Made by a program: the position numbers and the translations under genes. From positions 62,001 to 126,000 of the forward strand of contig JAUJMO010000003.1 in assembly GCA_030446805.1 (NCBI GenBank): a stretch of DNA of 64,000 bases, given 5' to 3'. The DNA comes from Caulobacteraceae bacterium. Its GTDB lineage: Bacteria; Pseudomonadota; Alphaproteobacteria; Caulobacterales; Caulobacteraceae. Under the pieces are notes generated by a model. It was given only the letters and a program-made list of their open reading frames with translations. It made no database searches and was not told the origin of the DNA. This document shows, one piece after another, positions 27,480 to 36,774 of the stretch (position 1 is the stretch's first letter; each line of letters begins with the position of its first letter).

Positions 27480-29858
27480 TCAGAACCGCACCTCCAGCAC
27501 CGCGGTGTATGTGGCCGGCGGGCCGTAGAAGCCGATCACCGAGTCGCCGAACAAGGCTCCCGCGAATGGATAGCCGCCCACCCGGTACTCCTCGTCACCC
27601 AGGTTCCGCCCCTCGAAGGCGAGCCGGTACCGACCTGACGGCGTGGTGTAGCTGGCCGTCAGATCCACCAGGGTGTAGCCGCCCTGATCCAGCACGGGGT
27701 TGGGCAGTTCGAACTGTTGGTAGCTGGAACGGTAGCTGACCGAGGGGGTCACCGCGATGACGCCAAGGTCGGCTGGGAGCGGCGGCCTGAAAGTCGCGCT
27801 CAGATTGGCGCTGTATTCGGGCGTGTTCTGGAAGTCGACCTGGCCCGCGAAGTTTGTCGGCCGCCGGGTCACCGGATCGGCGCGGATGAATTCCTGGAAC
27901 TCCGCATCGATGTAGCCGAAGGCTCCCGTGATCGTCAGGCTCTCGACGGGGCGCCAGTTGGCCTCCAGCTCCAGGCCACGGATGGTTGAGCTCCCGGCGT
28001 TTGTCACGAAGCTCGCGATGCCGGGCGCCGCCGGCGGCGAAGTCGGTATCTGGCTGGTGACCTGCTGGTCTTCGTAGGCGTTGTTGAAAGCGGCGATGGC
28101 ATAGGTCAGGCGCCGGTCCAGCAACGCCCCCTTCAGGCCGACTTCGAAGGCGTCCACCGTTTCGGGAGCGAAGCCCTGGATGGTCTCCGGGGTCAGGATG
28201 AAGTCACCCCGCGGATCAAAGCCGCCCGACTTGAAACCGCGGCTGTAAGAAGCGTAGGCGGTCAGATCTGGGCTGAATTCATAGCTTGCTGAAACACGCG
28301 GGGTGAACTGTTCGTCCTCACGTTCCTTGGTGTAGTCGGTCCGGACCAGCGTCGGGGCGCGAGCCCGGCCGCCAAGAATGGGGCTCCGCCGATCCGGCCC
28401 GATCAGGGGAGAGCCCGCCGGCGCCCCCTGGAAGTTGGCGCGGAAGATGCGGCCCGTCTTCTCGTCGCGGGTGAACCGCCCGCCCACCGACACGGCGAAC
28501 TGCTCGGTGACGTCAAATGAGAAGTCGCCGAAGACCGCGACGCTCCGGGTTGTGAGATTGTTGATGCTGCCGATGGTCAGGTTCGCCAGTCCGACGATTG
28601 TGTCGAAGCTGTTCTCCGCCTCGCCGTCCAGATAATAGACCCCCAGCACTCCCTGTAGCCGCTGGCCTTCGTAGAGGATCTGGAGCTCCTGCGTGAACTG
28701 CGCGTCGTAATAGGTGGCTGGCACGTCCAGCAGCGGCTCCCGGGTATTGTCGAAGTCGATGTTGGTTACGGTCTCGCCACTCCGATACGCGCTGATCGAC
28801 TTGAGCGTGACGGCTTCGTTCACAGAGTACTGGGCCAAGAGTGAAAGACCCTCGGTCATCACCGAGTTCGCGTCGCCCAGTCCGGCGCGCGTATCGTAGC
28901 GCCCCGGAATGATCTCGGTCCCCGGGCGAACCACGCCGGGGGCCACAAAGGAAACCACCTCGCGATGTCCATGCCGGGCGTTGCTGTCGTCCTCGACCCG
29001 CTCATACGCCAGACGGAAGAACAGGTCCTCGGTAGGCGCGTATTCCGCGCTCAAACGGCCGGCCAAGGTGTCGCGGTTGTAGTGCTCGGCCCCGGTGGTC
29101 AGGTTCTTGCCGTAGCCGTCGCGGTTCAGGCTGGCCAGGGCGCCGCCGACCGCCAAGCCCCCGCCCAACGGCGTCTTGGCCGCCACGATCAAGTCGCGCT
29201 GATTATAGCTGCCCAGGCGGCCGCGCGCCATGAACTCGGGCTCGTCGCCGATCTTGTCGGTCACGTATTTGATCGCGCCGCCGATGGTGTTTCGGCCGTA
29301 CAGCGTGCCCTGCGGCCCGCGCAGCACTTCGATCCGCTGCACGTCGTAGATCTCCAGCACCGCGCCCTGCGGCCGCGCCACATAGACGTCGTCGATGTAC
29401 AGCCCCACGCCCGGCTCGAACCCCGGCAGCGGGTCCTGCTGGCCGACGCCGCGGATAAAGCTGATCAGGGTCGTGTTGGAGCCCCGCGCGATCTGCACCG
29501 TCGTATTGGGGGTGATCTGTTGCAGCGCCGTGATGTCCTGGGCGCCCTGACGCTCCAGCCGTTCAGCGCTGAAGGCCGACACCGCGATGGGCACGTCCTG
29601 CAGGCTTTCCTCGCGGCGGCGGGCGGTGACGATCACCTCGCCAACCTCCGTGGCGTCGTTGCCGCCCTCGGTGGCGGAGTCCTGGGTGGCCTCGGTGATG
29701 GGATCGTTGGCGTCTTGCGGAGAAAGCGGCTCGTTCTGCTGAGCGGCCTCTTCCGGCGTGGCGGGCGGCGCGGCCGGCGCGCCCTGCGCCGCAGCGGCGC
29801 CCGCGAGCACCATCCAGCCCGCGCCCGCCAGCAAGGCGGCCTTGATTCCCGTGGTCAT
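27480..29858 (-). CDS. TonB-dependent outer-membrane receptor
   Basis: 792 residues from ATG 29858, chosen over a start six codons upstream because GGGAGGGG precedes it and the signal peptide (ending AAAAQ) then begins normally. A Gln/Glu/Asp-rich spacer is followed by the TonB-box-like EVIVTARRREESLQDVPIAV and the plug domain (GLYIDDVYVARPQG, VLRGPQGTLYGRNTIGGAI). The rest is a 22-strand barrel ending in aromatic Phe (VLEVRF). Receptors of this branch in Caulobacterales and sphingomonads take up varied organic compounds; the ligand is unknown. Divergent TetR gene and downstream MFS gene suggest one regulated uptake locus. Confidence 0.93.
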   Translation of the reverse strand: MTTGIKAALLAGAGWMVLAGAAAAQGAPAAPPATPEEAAQQNEPLSPQDANDPITEATQDSATEGGNDATEVGEVIVTARRREESLQDVPIAVSAFSAERLERQGAQDITALQQITPNTTVQIARGSNTTLISFIRGVGQQDPLPGFEPGVGLYIDDVYVARPQGAVLEIYDVQRIEVLRGPQGTLYGRNTIGGAIKYVTDKIGDEPEFMARGRLGSYNQRDLIVAAKTPLGGGLAVGGALASLNRDGYGKNLTTGAEHYNRDTLAGRLSAEYAPTEDLFFRLAYERVEDDSNARHGHREVVSFVAPGVVRPGTEIIPGRYDTRAGLGDANSVMTEGLSLLAQYSVNEAVTLKSISAYRSGETVTNIDFDNTREPLLDVPATYYDAQFTQELQILYEGQRLQGVLGVYYLDGEAENSFDTIVGLANLTIGSINNLTTRSVAVFGDFSFDVTEQFAVSVGGRFTRDEKTGRIFRANFQGAPAGSPLIGPDRRSPILGGRARAPTLVRTDYTKEREDEQFTPRVSASYEFSPDLTAYASYSRGFKSGGFDPRGDFILTPETIQGFAPETVDAFEVGLKGALLDRRLTYAIAAFNNAYEDQQVTSQIPTSPPAAPGIASFVTNAGSSTIRGLELEANWRPVESLTITGAFGYIDAEFQEFIRADPVTRRPTNFAGQVDFQNTPEYSANLSATFRPPLPADLGVIAVTPSVSYRSSYQQFELPNPVLDQGGYTLVDLTASYTTPSGRYRLAFEGRNLGDEEYRVGGYPFAGALFGDSVIGFYGPPATYTAVLEVRF

Positions 29859-29973
29859 GATCCCCTCCCAGGGCACGCGGCTTTATTTCAGCGCGCGATG
29901 ATTTTGTTGGAACCTGAAGCGTGACCGTGCAACTGTCAACGGCCAAGCTGCTCCGTTCGAGGATTTCACGCCC
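29859..29973. promoter_or_regulatory. Divergent promoter region, receptor / TetR regulator
   Basis: 115 bases hold the promoters of two divergent genes and probably the TetR operator. On the receptor strand a TTGACA hexamer reads from 29939 to 29934; no good -10 lies at the normal distance. Partial dyad symmetry CCGT...ACGG surrounds it (29925-29942). The exact operator cannot be fixed by eye. Confidence 0.4.
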
Positions 29974-30711
29974 GTGTCGCTTTCTGGACATAGCCCGCCA
30001 GGCGAGCTCGAGTCCGAGCCCGCCGATGCGCGGCCCCCGCGTCGGGGCCGGCCGCCCAAGGCGGAGGGAGGCTCCGCCGGCGACACCGCCATCCTTGACG
30101 CCGCCGAGGCCCTCTTCGCCGAGCACGGTTTCGACGGGGTGACACTGCGGCAGGTCTCCAAGCGAGCGGGCGTCGACACCGCTCTGGTCCACTACTATTT
30201 CTCCAGCAAGCGGGGCCTCTTCGACGCCGTCTTTCTTCGGCGCGCCGCCATCCTGAACGAGGAACGGCTGCGGGCCTTGGACGCCTATGAGCGGGCCCAG
30301 GGCGCCCGAATGACGGTGCGCGGCCTTATGGAGGCGTTCCTCCGGCCCGTCCTCGATCCCTCGACCCACACGGGCCCCGGCTGGCGGAGCTATTTCGCCC
30401 TGGTGGCCCAGGTGAACAACACGCCCGTCTGGGGTGGCGAGACCATGACGCGGTATTTCGATCCGGTGATCCACCGGCTGATCGACCTGCTCCGCCGCGT
30501 CCTTCCAGAGGCGCCGGAGGCCGAACTCTACTGGGCCTATCACATGGTTTCCGGAGCCCTGACCCTGACCATGGGTCAGACCGGGCGCCTCGACCTGCTC
30601 AGCGGCGGACTGTGCGCCTCCTCCGACCTGTCCACCGCTGCCGATCGCATGGTCGCCTTCGCCACGGCCGGCTTCGAAGCGCTTCGACCGGGAACTTCAA
30701 CCTCCGCTTAA
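29974..30711 (+). CDS. TetR/AcrR-family transcriptional regulator
   Basis: 245 residues, GTG start. After a basic, Pro-rich leader the helix-turn-helix domain reads ILDAAEALFAEHGFDGVTLRQVSKRAGVDTALVHYYFSSKRGLFDAV (here given as the domain extent, about residues 40-86), a standard TetR pattern. The C-terminal ligand domain is of the common TetR_C type with HMVSGALTLTMG. Divergent orientation from the TonB receptor suggests it represses that gene in the absence of a ligand, perhaps the transported compound. Confidence 0.88.
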   Translation: MSLSGHSPPGELESEPADARPPRRGRPPKAEGGSAGDTAILDAAEALFAEHGFDGVTLRQVSKRAGVDTALVHYYFSSKRGLFDAVFLRRAAILNEERLRALDAYERAQGARMTVRGLMEAFLRPVLDPSTHTGPGWRSYFALVAQVNNTPVWGGETMTRYFDPVIHRLIDLLRRVLPEAPEAELYWAYHMVSGALTLTMGQTGRLDLLSGGLCASSDLSTAADRMVAFATAGFEALRPGTSTSA

Positions 30712-30777
30712 CCCTGTTGCAAAGATATGCCCGCACAGTCTGGGACTTCACGGGCCCGTTCTGGGCAAGGGCGCGGC

Positions 30778-33177
30778 ATGGCGGGTTTTTGGGCGGCGGT
30801 CGGGCGTGAGATCGGCGGAGCTTCCACAGCGGCCTGGGGCGCGCGCATCACCCAGCGTGGGCGCGGCGCCCTGGTGGCCGGCTTCGGCCTGCTGACCGCG
30901 GCGGCGCTGGCCAGCCACAACGTCGCCGATCCCAGCTGGAACGCCGCCGCCGCAGGCGCCCCGGCCAATTGGCTGGGCGCCTTTGGGGCCAATCTGTCGG
31001 ACGCCGCCCTGCAGTCCTTGGGCTTCGCCGCCTGGGCCGCCGTGCTCCTGTTGCTGGCCTGCGGGCTGTCGCGCCTCGGCGATCCCGAGCCCGACGAACG
31101 GCGCGCCGCGCTGCGCCGCCGCGCCGTCGCGGGGGCCCTGGGCGTGCTGCTGTTGGCCGGTGTCCTGGCCGCGGTCCCCACCCCGGACGGTTGGGCCCCG
31201 GCTCAAGGTTTCGGCGGCTTCTGGGGCGACGCCGCCCACGGCGGCCTGTCCCGACTGGTCACCCTGACCGGCCTCCCCCACGGCGGCCCCGTCGCCGCCC
31301 TGCTGCTCTCCCTGCCCGCAGTGCCCGCCCTGCTCTATGCCCTGGGCCTCCACGCCCGGGATCTCGTCCCCAACTTCCGTCGCGCGCCCGCCGTTGAGAT
31401 TCCCGAAGACGCGCCGCCGGCGCCCAAGCCGGCCAAGGCGCGCGTCTCGCGGCGCAAGCCTGCCCACGAACTCGAGATCGGCCCCAGGCAGCTGGAAGAG
31501 GCGCCCGCCCACGGCGGAGACGAGGATGAGGACGAGGCGCCCCCCTTCGCGCTGGACGACAGTGACGAGGACGAGGGCGACGGGCGCGTCCACCTCCCCC
31601 TCCCCAGCGCCGGCCCGCGCGTGTCGGGCGTCAAGGCGCCCCGACCGCCCGTCGAGCGTCGCACGCCCGCGGTCGACGCCGATCCCGGCTTCGACCTGCC
31701 CCACCTGGACATGCTGGCCAAGCCCAAGCCGCGCTCCACCGATTTCGACGAGTCCGCGCTCAAGGCCAACGCTCAATTGCTGGAGCAGGTGCTGGCCGAG
31801 TTCGGCGTGCGCGGGACCATCGATCAAATCCGTCCCGGCCCCGTGGTCACCCTTTATGAGCTCGTTCCCGCCGCCGGGGTGAAGTCCGCCCGCGTGGTCG
31901 CGCTGGCCGACGACATCGCCCGGAACATGAGCGCCCGCGCCTGTCGCGTGTCGGTGGTCCAGGGCCGCAACGCCATCGGCATCGAGCTGCCCAACAAGGA
32001 CCGCGAAACCGTCTATCTGCGCGACCTGCTCTCCTCGGAGGAGTTCGAAAAGGGTTCGCCCGCCCTGCCCATGGCCTTGGGCGAGAACATCGGCGGCGAC
32101 CCTTACGTGGCCGACCTGGCCAAGATGCCCCACCTGCTGATCGCCGGCACCACCGGCTCCGGCAAGTCCGTCGGCGTGAACGCCATGATCCTCAGCATCC
32201 TGTTCCGGCACGGGCCGGACAAGTGCCGCTTCATCATGATCGATCCCAAGATGCTGGAGCTCAGCATCTACGACGGCATTCCGCATCTGCTGGCCCCGGT
32301 CGTCACCGACCCCAAAAAGGCGATCGTGGCGCTGAAATGGACGGTGCGCGAGATGGAGGACCGCTACCGCCGCATGTCCAAGATCGGCGTCCGCAATGTG
32401 GCCGGCTACAACGAGCGCGCGGCGGAGGCGATCGCCAAGGACGAATGCTTTGTCCGCACCGTCCAGATCGGCTTCGACGAAAGCGGCAAGCCGGTCTATG
32501 AAGAAGAGACCATCAAGCCCGAGCTGATGCCCTACCTCGTGGTGGTCATCGACGAGGTGGCCGACCTGATGATGGTGGCCGGCAAGGACATCGAAGGGGC
32601 CGTCCAGCGCCTGGCCCAGATGGCGCGCGCCGCCGGCATCCACCTGATCATGGCCACGCAACGACCGTCGGTGGACGTCATCACCGGCACCATCAAGGCC
32701 AACTTCCCGACGCGCATCTCCTTCCAGGTGACCAGCAAGATCGACGCCCGCACCATCATGAGCGAGCAGGGCGCCGAACAGCTGCTGGGCCAGGGCGACA
32801 TGCTCTACATGGCCGGCGGCGGGCGCATCACCCGCCTGCACGGCCCCTTCGTCAGCGACCAGGAGGTCGAGACGGTGGTCACCCACCTCAAGGCCCAGGG
32901 CTATCCCCAGTACCTGGAGGAGGTCACCGCCGGTGGCGACGATGACGAGGACGGCGATCCCGGCACGGCCATGAGCGAAGGCACGGGCGACCTTTACGAC
33001 CAGGCGGTGGCCGTGGTCACCCGCGACCGCAAGGCGTCCACCAGCTACGTCCAGCGCCGGTTGCAGATCGGCTACAACCGGGCCGCGTCCCTGATCGAGC
33101 GCATGGAGCAGGAAGGCGTCGTGGGCGCCGCCAACCACGCCGGCAAACGCGAGGTCCTGGCCCCTCCCCCGCCCTGA
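30778..33177 (+). CDS. ftsK: DNA translocase FtsK
   Basis: 799 residues from ATG 30778, preferred because AAGG precedes it; another ATG at 30727 adds 17 residues without an obvious ribosome-binding site. Four N-terminal membrane helices anchor it at the septum, then an acidic linker, then the hexameric motor: GTTGSGKSVGVNAMI (Walker A), VVVIDEVADLMMVAG (Walker B), ATQRPSVDVITG. The C-terminal gamma winged-helix domain (DLYDQAVAVVTRDRKASTSYVQRRL split across its helices) reads KOPS polarity. It moves the terminus DNA and activates XerCD. Confidence 0.95.
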   Translation: MAGFWAAVGREIGGASTAAWGARITQRGRGALVAGFGLLTAAALASHNVADPSWNAAAAGAPANWLGAFGANLSDAALQSLGFAAWAAVLLLLACGLSRLGDPEPDERRAALRRRAVAGALGVLLLAGVLAAVPTPDGWAPAQGFGGFWGDAAHGGLSRLVTLTGLPHGGPVAALLLSLPAVPALLYALGLHARDLVPNFRRAPAVEIPEDAPPAPKPAKARVSRRKPAHELEIGPRQLEEAPAHGGDEDEDEAPPFALDDSDEDEGDGRVHLPLPSAGPRVSGVKAPRPPVERRTPAVDADPGFDLPHLDMLAKPKPRSTDFDESALKANAQLLEQVLAEFGVRGTIDQIRPGPVVTLYELVPAAGVKSARVVALADDIARNMSARACRVSVVQGRNAIGIELPNKDRETVYLRDLLSSEEFEKGSPALPMALGENIGGDPYVADLAKMPHLLIAGTTGSGKSVGVNAMILSILFRHGPDKCRFIMIDPKMLELSIYDGIPHLLAPVVTDPKKAIVALKWTVREMEDRYRRMSKIGVRNVAGYNERAAEAIAKDECFVRTVQIGFDESGKPVYEEETIKPELMPYLVVVIDEVADLMMVAGKDIEGAVQRLAQMARAAGIHLIMATQRPSVDVITGTIKANFPTRISFQVTSKIDARTIMSEQGAEQLLGQGDMLYMAGGGRITRLHGPFVSDQEVETVVTHLKAQGYPQYLEEVTAGGDDDEDGDPGTAMSEGTGDLYDQAVAVVTRDRKASTSYVQRRLQIGYNRAASLIERMEQEGVVGAANHAGKREVLAPPPP

Positions 33178-33194
33178 GCGCTTGCGCCCCGCTG

Positions 33195-33272
33195 ATGCGC
33201 GTGCTGGTCGTCGAGGACGAGGCGAGCGAAATGCGCCTGCACGCCTGGCCTGGCCGGCCGCCCCGCGGCTGA
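33195..33272 (+). pseudogene. N-terminal fragment of a response regulator
   Basis: An ATG 15 bases after the ftsK stop opens a 25-codon frame starting MRVLVVEDEAS, the classic first strand and acidic pair of a receiver domain, then running into unrelated EMRLHAWPGRPPRG and a TGA. This reads as the 5' end of an OmpR-type regulator gene whose remainder has been deleted. It is too short to fold as a receiver. Confidence 0.55.
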
Positions 33273-33360
33273 ACCGTTCTTCACGCTGCCGCCTTAAACT
33301 CTCCCAGCCTCCGCCCTCCTTCGGTCGACAGGGGGGCCCATATGGGAGAGACGGAGCCTG

Positions 33361-34011
33361 ATGATGAAACGAAACGCCCTCGCCCTCCTCGCCGCCGCCG
33401 CGCTCGCCGCTGCGGCTCCCGCCCTGCCCTCCCTGGCCCAAAGCCGCGGCGGGGCGTCCGCTGCGCTGAGCGCCACGGATCGACAACTGGTGGAGCGCGC
33501 GGGCGCTTATCTGAACAGCCTCAAATCCGCGCGCGGCCGCTTCACTCAGACGGACGCCAACGGCCGCACCACCACGGGGTCCTATGCGCTGAAGCGCCCG
33601 GGCAAGGTCCGCTTCGAGTACGACAGGCCGTCCGGCCTGCTGCTGGTGGCCGACGGCCGCAACGCCAGCATCTACGATTCGCGGCTGAAGACCTTTGAGC
33701 AGACGCCGCTGAATCGCTCGCCCCTGTCGCTGTTTCTCAGCAACAACATCTCGGTCACCAAGGGCAGCATCTCCAGCGTGACGCGGTCCAACAACGGCTT
33801 CGCCTTTTCGGCCCGCGACCGGGGCGGCCTGGCGGACGGTTACGTCACGCTGAACTTCGCCGAGAACCCGCTGCGCCTGACCGGCTGGACGGTGGTCGAC
33901 GGCCAGCGCCGCACCACCCGGGTCCGGCTGAACACGCTCACGCCCGGCCCGGTTTCGGACAGCCTGTTCGTGCTGAACCGGCCGGCCGGAACCCGCACCG
34001 CCGCCCGTTAA
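33361..34011 (+). CDS. lolA: Outer-membrane lipoprotein carrier LolA
   Basis: 216 residues with a signal peptide ending PSLAQ. LolA carries lipoproteins through the periplasm from LolCDE to the outer membrane. The family pattern is visible: ARGRFTQTDANGRTTTGSY, KRPGKVRFEYDRPSG, VADGRNASIYDSRLKTFEQTPL broken by usual spacers, SPLSLFLS, and a late beta strand RLTGWTVVDGQ. Placed after ftsK, as in many Proteobacteria. ATGATG offers two adjacent starts, with a GGAG-type site upstream. Confidence 0.9.
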   Translation: MMKRNALALLAAAALAAAAPALPSLAQSRGGASAALSATDRQLVERAGAYLNSLKSARGRFTQTDANGRTTTGSYALKRPGKVRFEYDRPSGLLLVADGRNASIYDSRLKTFEQTPLNRSPLSLFLSNNISVTKGSISSVTRSNNGFAFSARDRGGLADGYVTLNFAENPLRLTGWTVVDGQRRTTRVRLNTLTPGPVSDSLFVLNRPAGTRTAAR

Positions 34012-34015
34012 GCCC

Positions 34016-34822
34016 ATGCGCCTGCGCGTTGCGACCTGGAACATCAATTCCGTGCGGCTGCGCGCGGATCAGGTCGCGCGCTTCGTCGCCGAACAGGGCC
34101 CGGACGTGGTCTGCCTGCAGGAGATCAAGTGCCGCGAGGGCGAGTTCCCCCGCCAGGCCTTCATCGACGCCGGACTTCCCCACATTCGCATCGCCGGCCA
34201 GAAGGGCTGGCACGGCGTGGCCATCGCCTCGCGCCTGCCCCTCGACCCCGGCCCGCCCGTCGACTTCTGCCGCGAAGGCCACGCCCGCTGCGTGACCGGC
34301 GTCGTGGCCGGCGTGGAGCTCGTCAACCTGTACATCCCGGCGGGCGGCGACGTGCCCGACCCCGAGCTGAACCCCAAGTTCGCTCACAAGCTCGACTTCT
34401 ACGAACGCCTCATCGCCTGGACGGGGCGGCGGGATCCTCGTGCGCCCCTGCTGCTCACTGGCGACTTCAACATCGCGCCCGGCGAGAATGACGTCTGGAA
34501 CCATCGCCACATGCTCAAGGTGGTCAGCCACACGCCGCTGGAGATCGAAACCGCCGAACGCCTGCGCGCCTCGCTCGACTTCACCGACCTCGCCCGCGCC
34601 TGCACCCCCTCCGACCAGAAGCTGTTCAGCTGGTGGAGCTATCGGGCCCAGGACTTCCGCGCGTCCAACCGCGGCCTGCGCCTGGATCACCTTTGGGCCT
34701 CGCCCGGCCTGCGCAACCATGCGCTTCGCGCCGGCCCCCTGCACTGCGTCACCCACGACCACGTGCGCGCCTGGACGCAGCCCAGCGACCACGTTCCGGT
34801 GGTGGCCGACCTTATCCTTTAG
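34016..34822 (+). CDS. xthA: Exodeoxyribonuclease III / AP endonuclease
   Basis: 268 residues. Base-excision repair enzyme cutting at abasic sites. Motifs: VATWNINSVRLR, VVCLQEIKC with catalytic Glu, LLTGDFNIAPGENDVW with metal-binding Asp and Asn, RLDHLWAS and the terminal SDHVPVVADL with catalytic His. Begins four bases after lolA, so likely co-transcribed. Its 3' end overlaps the convergent acetyltransferase gene by 11 bases. Confidence 0.95.
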   Translation: MRLRVATWNINSVRLRADQVARFVAEQGPDVVCLQEIKCREGEFPRQAFIDAGLPHIRIAGQKGWHGVAIASRLPLDPGPPVDFCREGHARCVTGVVAGVELVNLYIPAGGDVPDPELNPKFAHKLDFYERLIAWTGRRDPRAPLLLTGDFNIAPGENDVWNHRHMLKVVSHTPLEIETAERLRASLDFTDLARACTPSDQKLFSWWSYRAQDFRASNRGLRLDHLWASPGLRNHALRAGPLHCVTHDHVRAWTQPSDHVPVVADLIL

Positions 34823-35348
34823 TCTGGAGCGCTCGCGCCATCACGGCGTCGTCGTACTCGCGCCGGCCCACTCGAAACCGCCGCACGCCCACCTGGGCGA
34901 AGCCGTGCCGCTGGTAGAAGCCGATCGCTCGGTCGTTCTGGGCGTAAACGCCCAGCAAGAGCCGCGTCCGTCCCATGGACCGGGCCTCCCGGACGGCCAT
35001 GTCCATCAGGCGCGAACCCAGTCCGCCGCCATGGAAACGGCTCAGGAGATAGATCCGCTTGAGCTCAAGATCGCCCTCCGTCGGGTCCGGCGCGGGCAAG
35101 TCCGGCGCACTCAGCACCGCGTAGCCGATCGGCGCTCCGCCGTGCGCCGCCTCGGCCAGCCAGAGCCGGCTTTGGCCATCGCCGAGCCAGCGCGCATAGG
35201 TCTCGGCCGAATGCGGCGCTTCGCAGTGCTCCAGGACTCCGTCGCCGTCCAGCACGCCTGCGAAGGTCTCCAGAAAGGTGGCGCGGCCCACCAGGGACAG
35301 GGCCGCGGCGTCCGCCGCCCCCGCCAGGCGGAGGGTCGCGGCCCTCAT
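34812..35348 (-). CDS. GNAT-family N-acetyltransferase
   Basis: 178 residues. N-terminal LRLAGAADAAALSLVGRATFLETFAG is typical of a RimI/PhnO-like subgroup; the acetyl-CoA loop reads SRFHGGGLGSRLMD and the last strand GFYQRHGFAQVG. Substrate unknown. The ATG overlaps the cenR stop as ATGA, so it is co-transcribed with the response regulator. Confidence 0.88.
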   Translation of the reverse strand: MRAATLRLAGAADAAALSLVGRATFLETFAGVLDGDGVLEHCEAPHSAETYARWLGDGQSRLWLAEAAHGGAPIGYAVLSAPDLPAPDPTEGDLELKRIYLLSRFHGGGLGSRLMDMAVREARSMGRTRLLLGVYAQNDRAIGFYQRHGFAQVGVRRFRVGRREYDDAVMARALQTKG

Positions 35349-36028
35349 GCGGCCAGCTTGTAGCCGCCCGCCTCGGTGATCAGCAGGGTGACCCGTCCCG
35401 GCTCCGGCTCGATCTTCTGCCGCAGCCGGTACACGTGCGTCTCCAAAGTGTGCGTGGTCACGCCGGCGTTGTAGCCCCAGACCTCCGTCAGCAGCTCTTC
35501 CCGCGGGACCGGCGCGCCTCTGCGGTAGAGGTATTTGAGGATGTTGGTCTCCTTGTCGGTCAGCCGGATCTTCTTCTGCCGCTCGTCCACCAGGATCCGG
35601 GCCGCCGGCCGGAACTCATAGGGTCCGATCCGATAGACCGCCGCTTCTGACTGTTCGTGCGAGCGCAGGTGCGCGCGGATCCGCGCCAGCAGCACGCCAT
35701 AGCGGAAAGGCTTGGTCACATAGTCGTTGGCCCCGGCGTCCAGCCCGTGCACCTGGTCGGAGTCGGCGTCGGCGGCCGTGAGCATGATCACCGGCGTGCC
35801 CACGCCTTCGCTCCGCAGCGTTCGCGCGGCCTCCCGGCCGTCGCCGTCCGGCAGGTCCACGTCCAGCAGGATCAGGTCCGCCTGGCCCTGGCGCGCGGCG
35901 GCCAGGCCCTCGGCCACCGTGCCGGCCTCCACCACGCGGAACTCGTCGCCGGACGCCAGCTGCTCGGCCAGGGCGCCGCGCAGATCCTCGTCATCGTCCA
36001 CGATCAGGATGGTCTTGGTCTGGGCCAT
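35345..36028 (-). CDS. cenR: OmpR-family response regulator, CenR-like
   Basis: 227 residues. Receiver domain with VDDDED (residues 10-15), phospho-Asp56 in LILLDVDLPDGDG and Lys106 in DYVTKPFRY; winged-helix output domain with LTDKETNILKYLYRRG and THTLETHVYRLRQKIE, ending ITEAGGYKL. The details and the place a few genes from leuS and the origin match Caulobacter CenR, an essential regulator of cell-envelope integrity paired with the kinase CenK. The start is ATG 36028 (MAQTKTILIVDD); the longer frame is a shadow. No cognate kinase is adjacent in this window. Confidence 0.82.
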   Translation of the reverse strand: MAQTKTILIVDDDEDLRGALAEQLASGDEFRVVEAGTVAEGLAAARQGQADLILLDVDLPDGDGREAARTLRSEGVGTPVIMLTAADADSDQVHGLDAGANDYVTKPFRYGVLLARIRAHLRSHEQSEAAVYRIGPYEFRPAARILVDERQKKIRLTDKETNILKYLYRRGAPVPREELLTEVWGYNAGVTTHTLETHVYRLRQKIEPEPGRVTLLITEAGGYKLAA

Positions 36029-36075
36029 GGGGGGGAGGATGCACAAGGGACGGGGAGGGGGCAAATCCCCCCCGA

Positions 36076-36774
36076 TCACGAGGGCGTGGCCGTCGCGGGC
36101 GCCGGCGCGCGCGCTCCGAACAGGGCGGAGCCGATCCGCACATGGGTGGCCCCGAACCGCACGGCGGTCTCGTAATCGTCGCTCATGCCCATGGACAGCC
36201 GGGCCAGCCCGTTGCGCGCCGCAATCTTGCGCAGGAGGGCGAAGTGCAGGGCCGGCTCCTCCTCCTGCGGCGGGATGCACATGAGGCCCTCGACCTCCAG
36301 CCCGAAGACCTCCCGGGCTTCACGGAGGAAGCCGTCCGCGTCTTGCGGGGTCACGCCCGCCTTTTGCGGCTCCTCGCCTGTGTTCACCTGCACGAAAAGC
36401 CGGGGGAGGGGGCCTCCCGTTCGGTCCCGCACCTCGGCCAGGGTCCGGAGCAGCTTGGGCCGGTCCACGGTCTCGACCACGTCGAACAGGGCGCAGGCGT
36501 CATCCGCCTTGTTGGATTGCAAGGGCCCGATCAACCTCAGCTCCAGCCCGGGCAGGTCGCGGCGCCCGGCCCAACGCCCTTGGGCCTCCTGCACCCGGTT
36601 CTCGCCGAAAACGCGGTGGCCCGCGGCCAGAACGGGTCCGATCGCGTCCCAGGGCTGTTGCTTCGACACCGCCGTCAGGGTGATCTCGCCCGGGTCTCGC
36701 CCCGCCGCGCGCGCGGCCGCGCCGATGCGGTCGAGCAACTGGGCGCGGGCGAAGACGGGATCGAGCTCAGGCAT
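36076..36774 (-). CDS. YggS-family pyridoxal phosphate homeostasis protein
   Basis: 232 residues from ATG 36774. Alanine-racemase-like barrel holding PLP on Lys38 (LTAVSKQQP). Other family marks: FGENRVQEAQGRW, LIGPLQSNKADDA, FVQVNTGEEPQKAG, GLMCIPP, LSMGMSDDYETAV, VRIGSALFG. It keeps free PLP low and balances amino-acid pools. The start codon overlaps the ATG of the divergent thiE-like gene inside one CATG. Confidence 0.94.
   Translation of the reverse strand: MPELDPVFARAQLLDRIGAAARAAGRDPGEITLTAVSKQQPWDAIGPVLAAGHRVFGENRVQEAQGRWAGRRDLPGLELRLIGPLQSNKADDACALFDVVETVDRPKLLRTLAEVRDRTGGPLPRLFVQVNTGEEPQKAGVTPQDADGFLREAREVFGLEVEGLMCIPPQEEEPALHFALLRKIAARNGLARLSMGMSDDYETAVRFGATHVRIGSALFGARAPAPATATPS

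Noticed and set aside
30748-34047. 1099-residue open frame on the minus strand opposite ftsK, lolA and part of xthA
   Set aside because: It is an antisense shadow produced by GC-rich codon use; ftsK and lolA on the plus strand are unmistakable.
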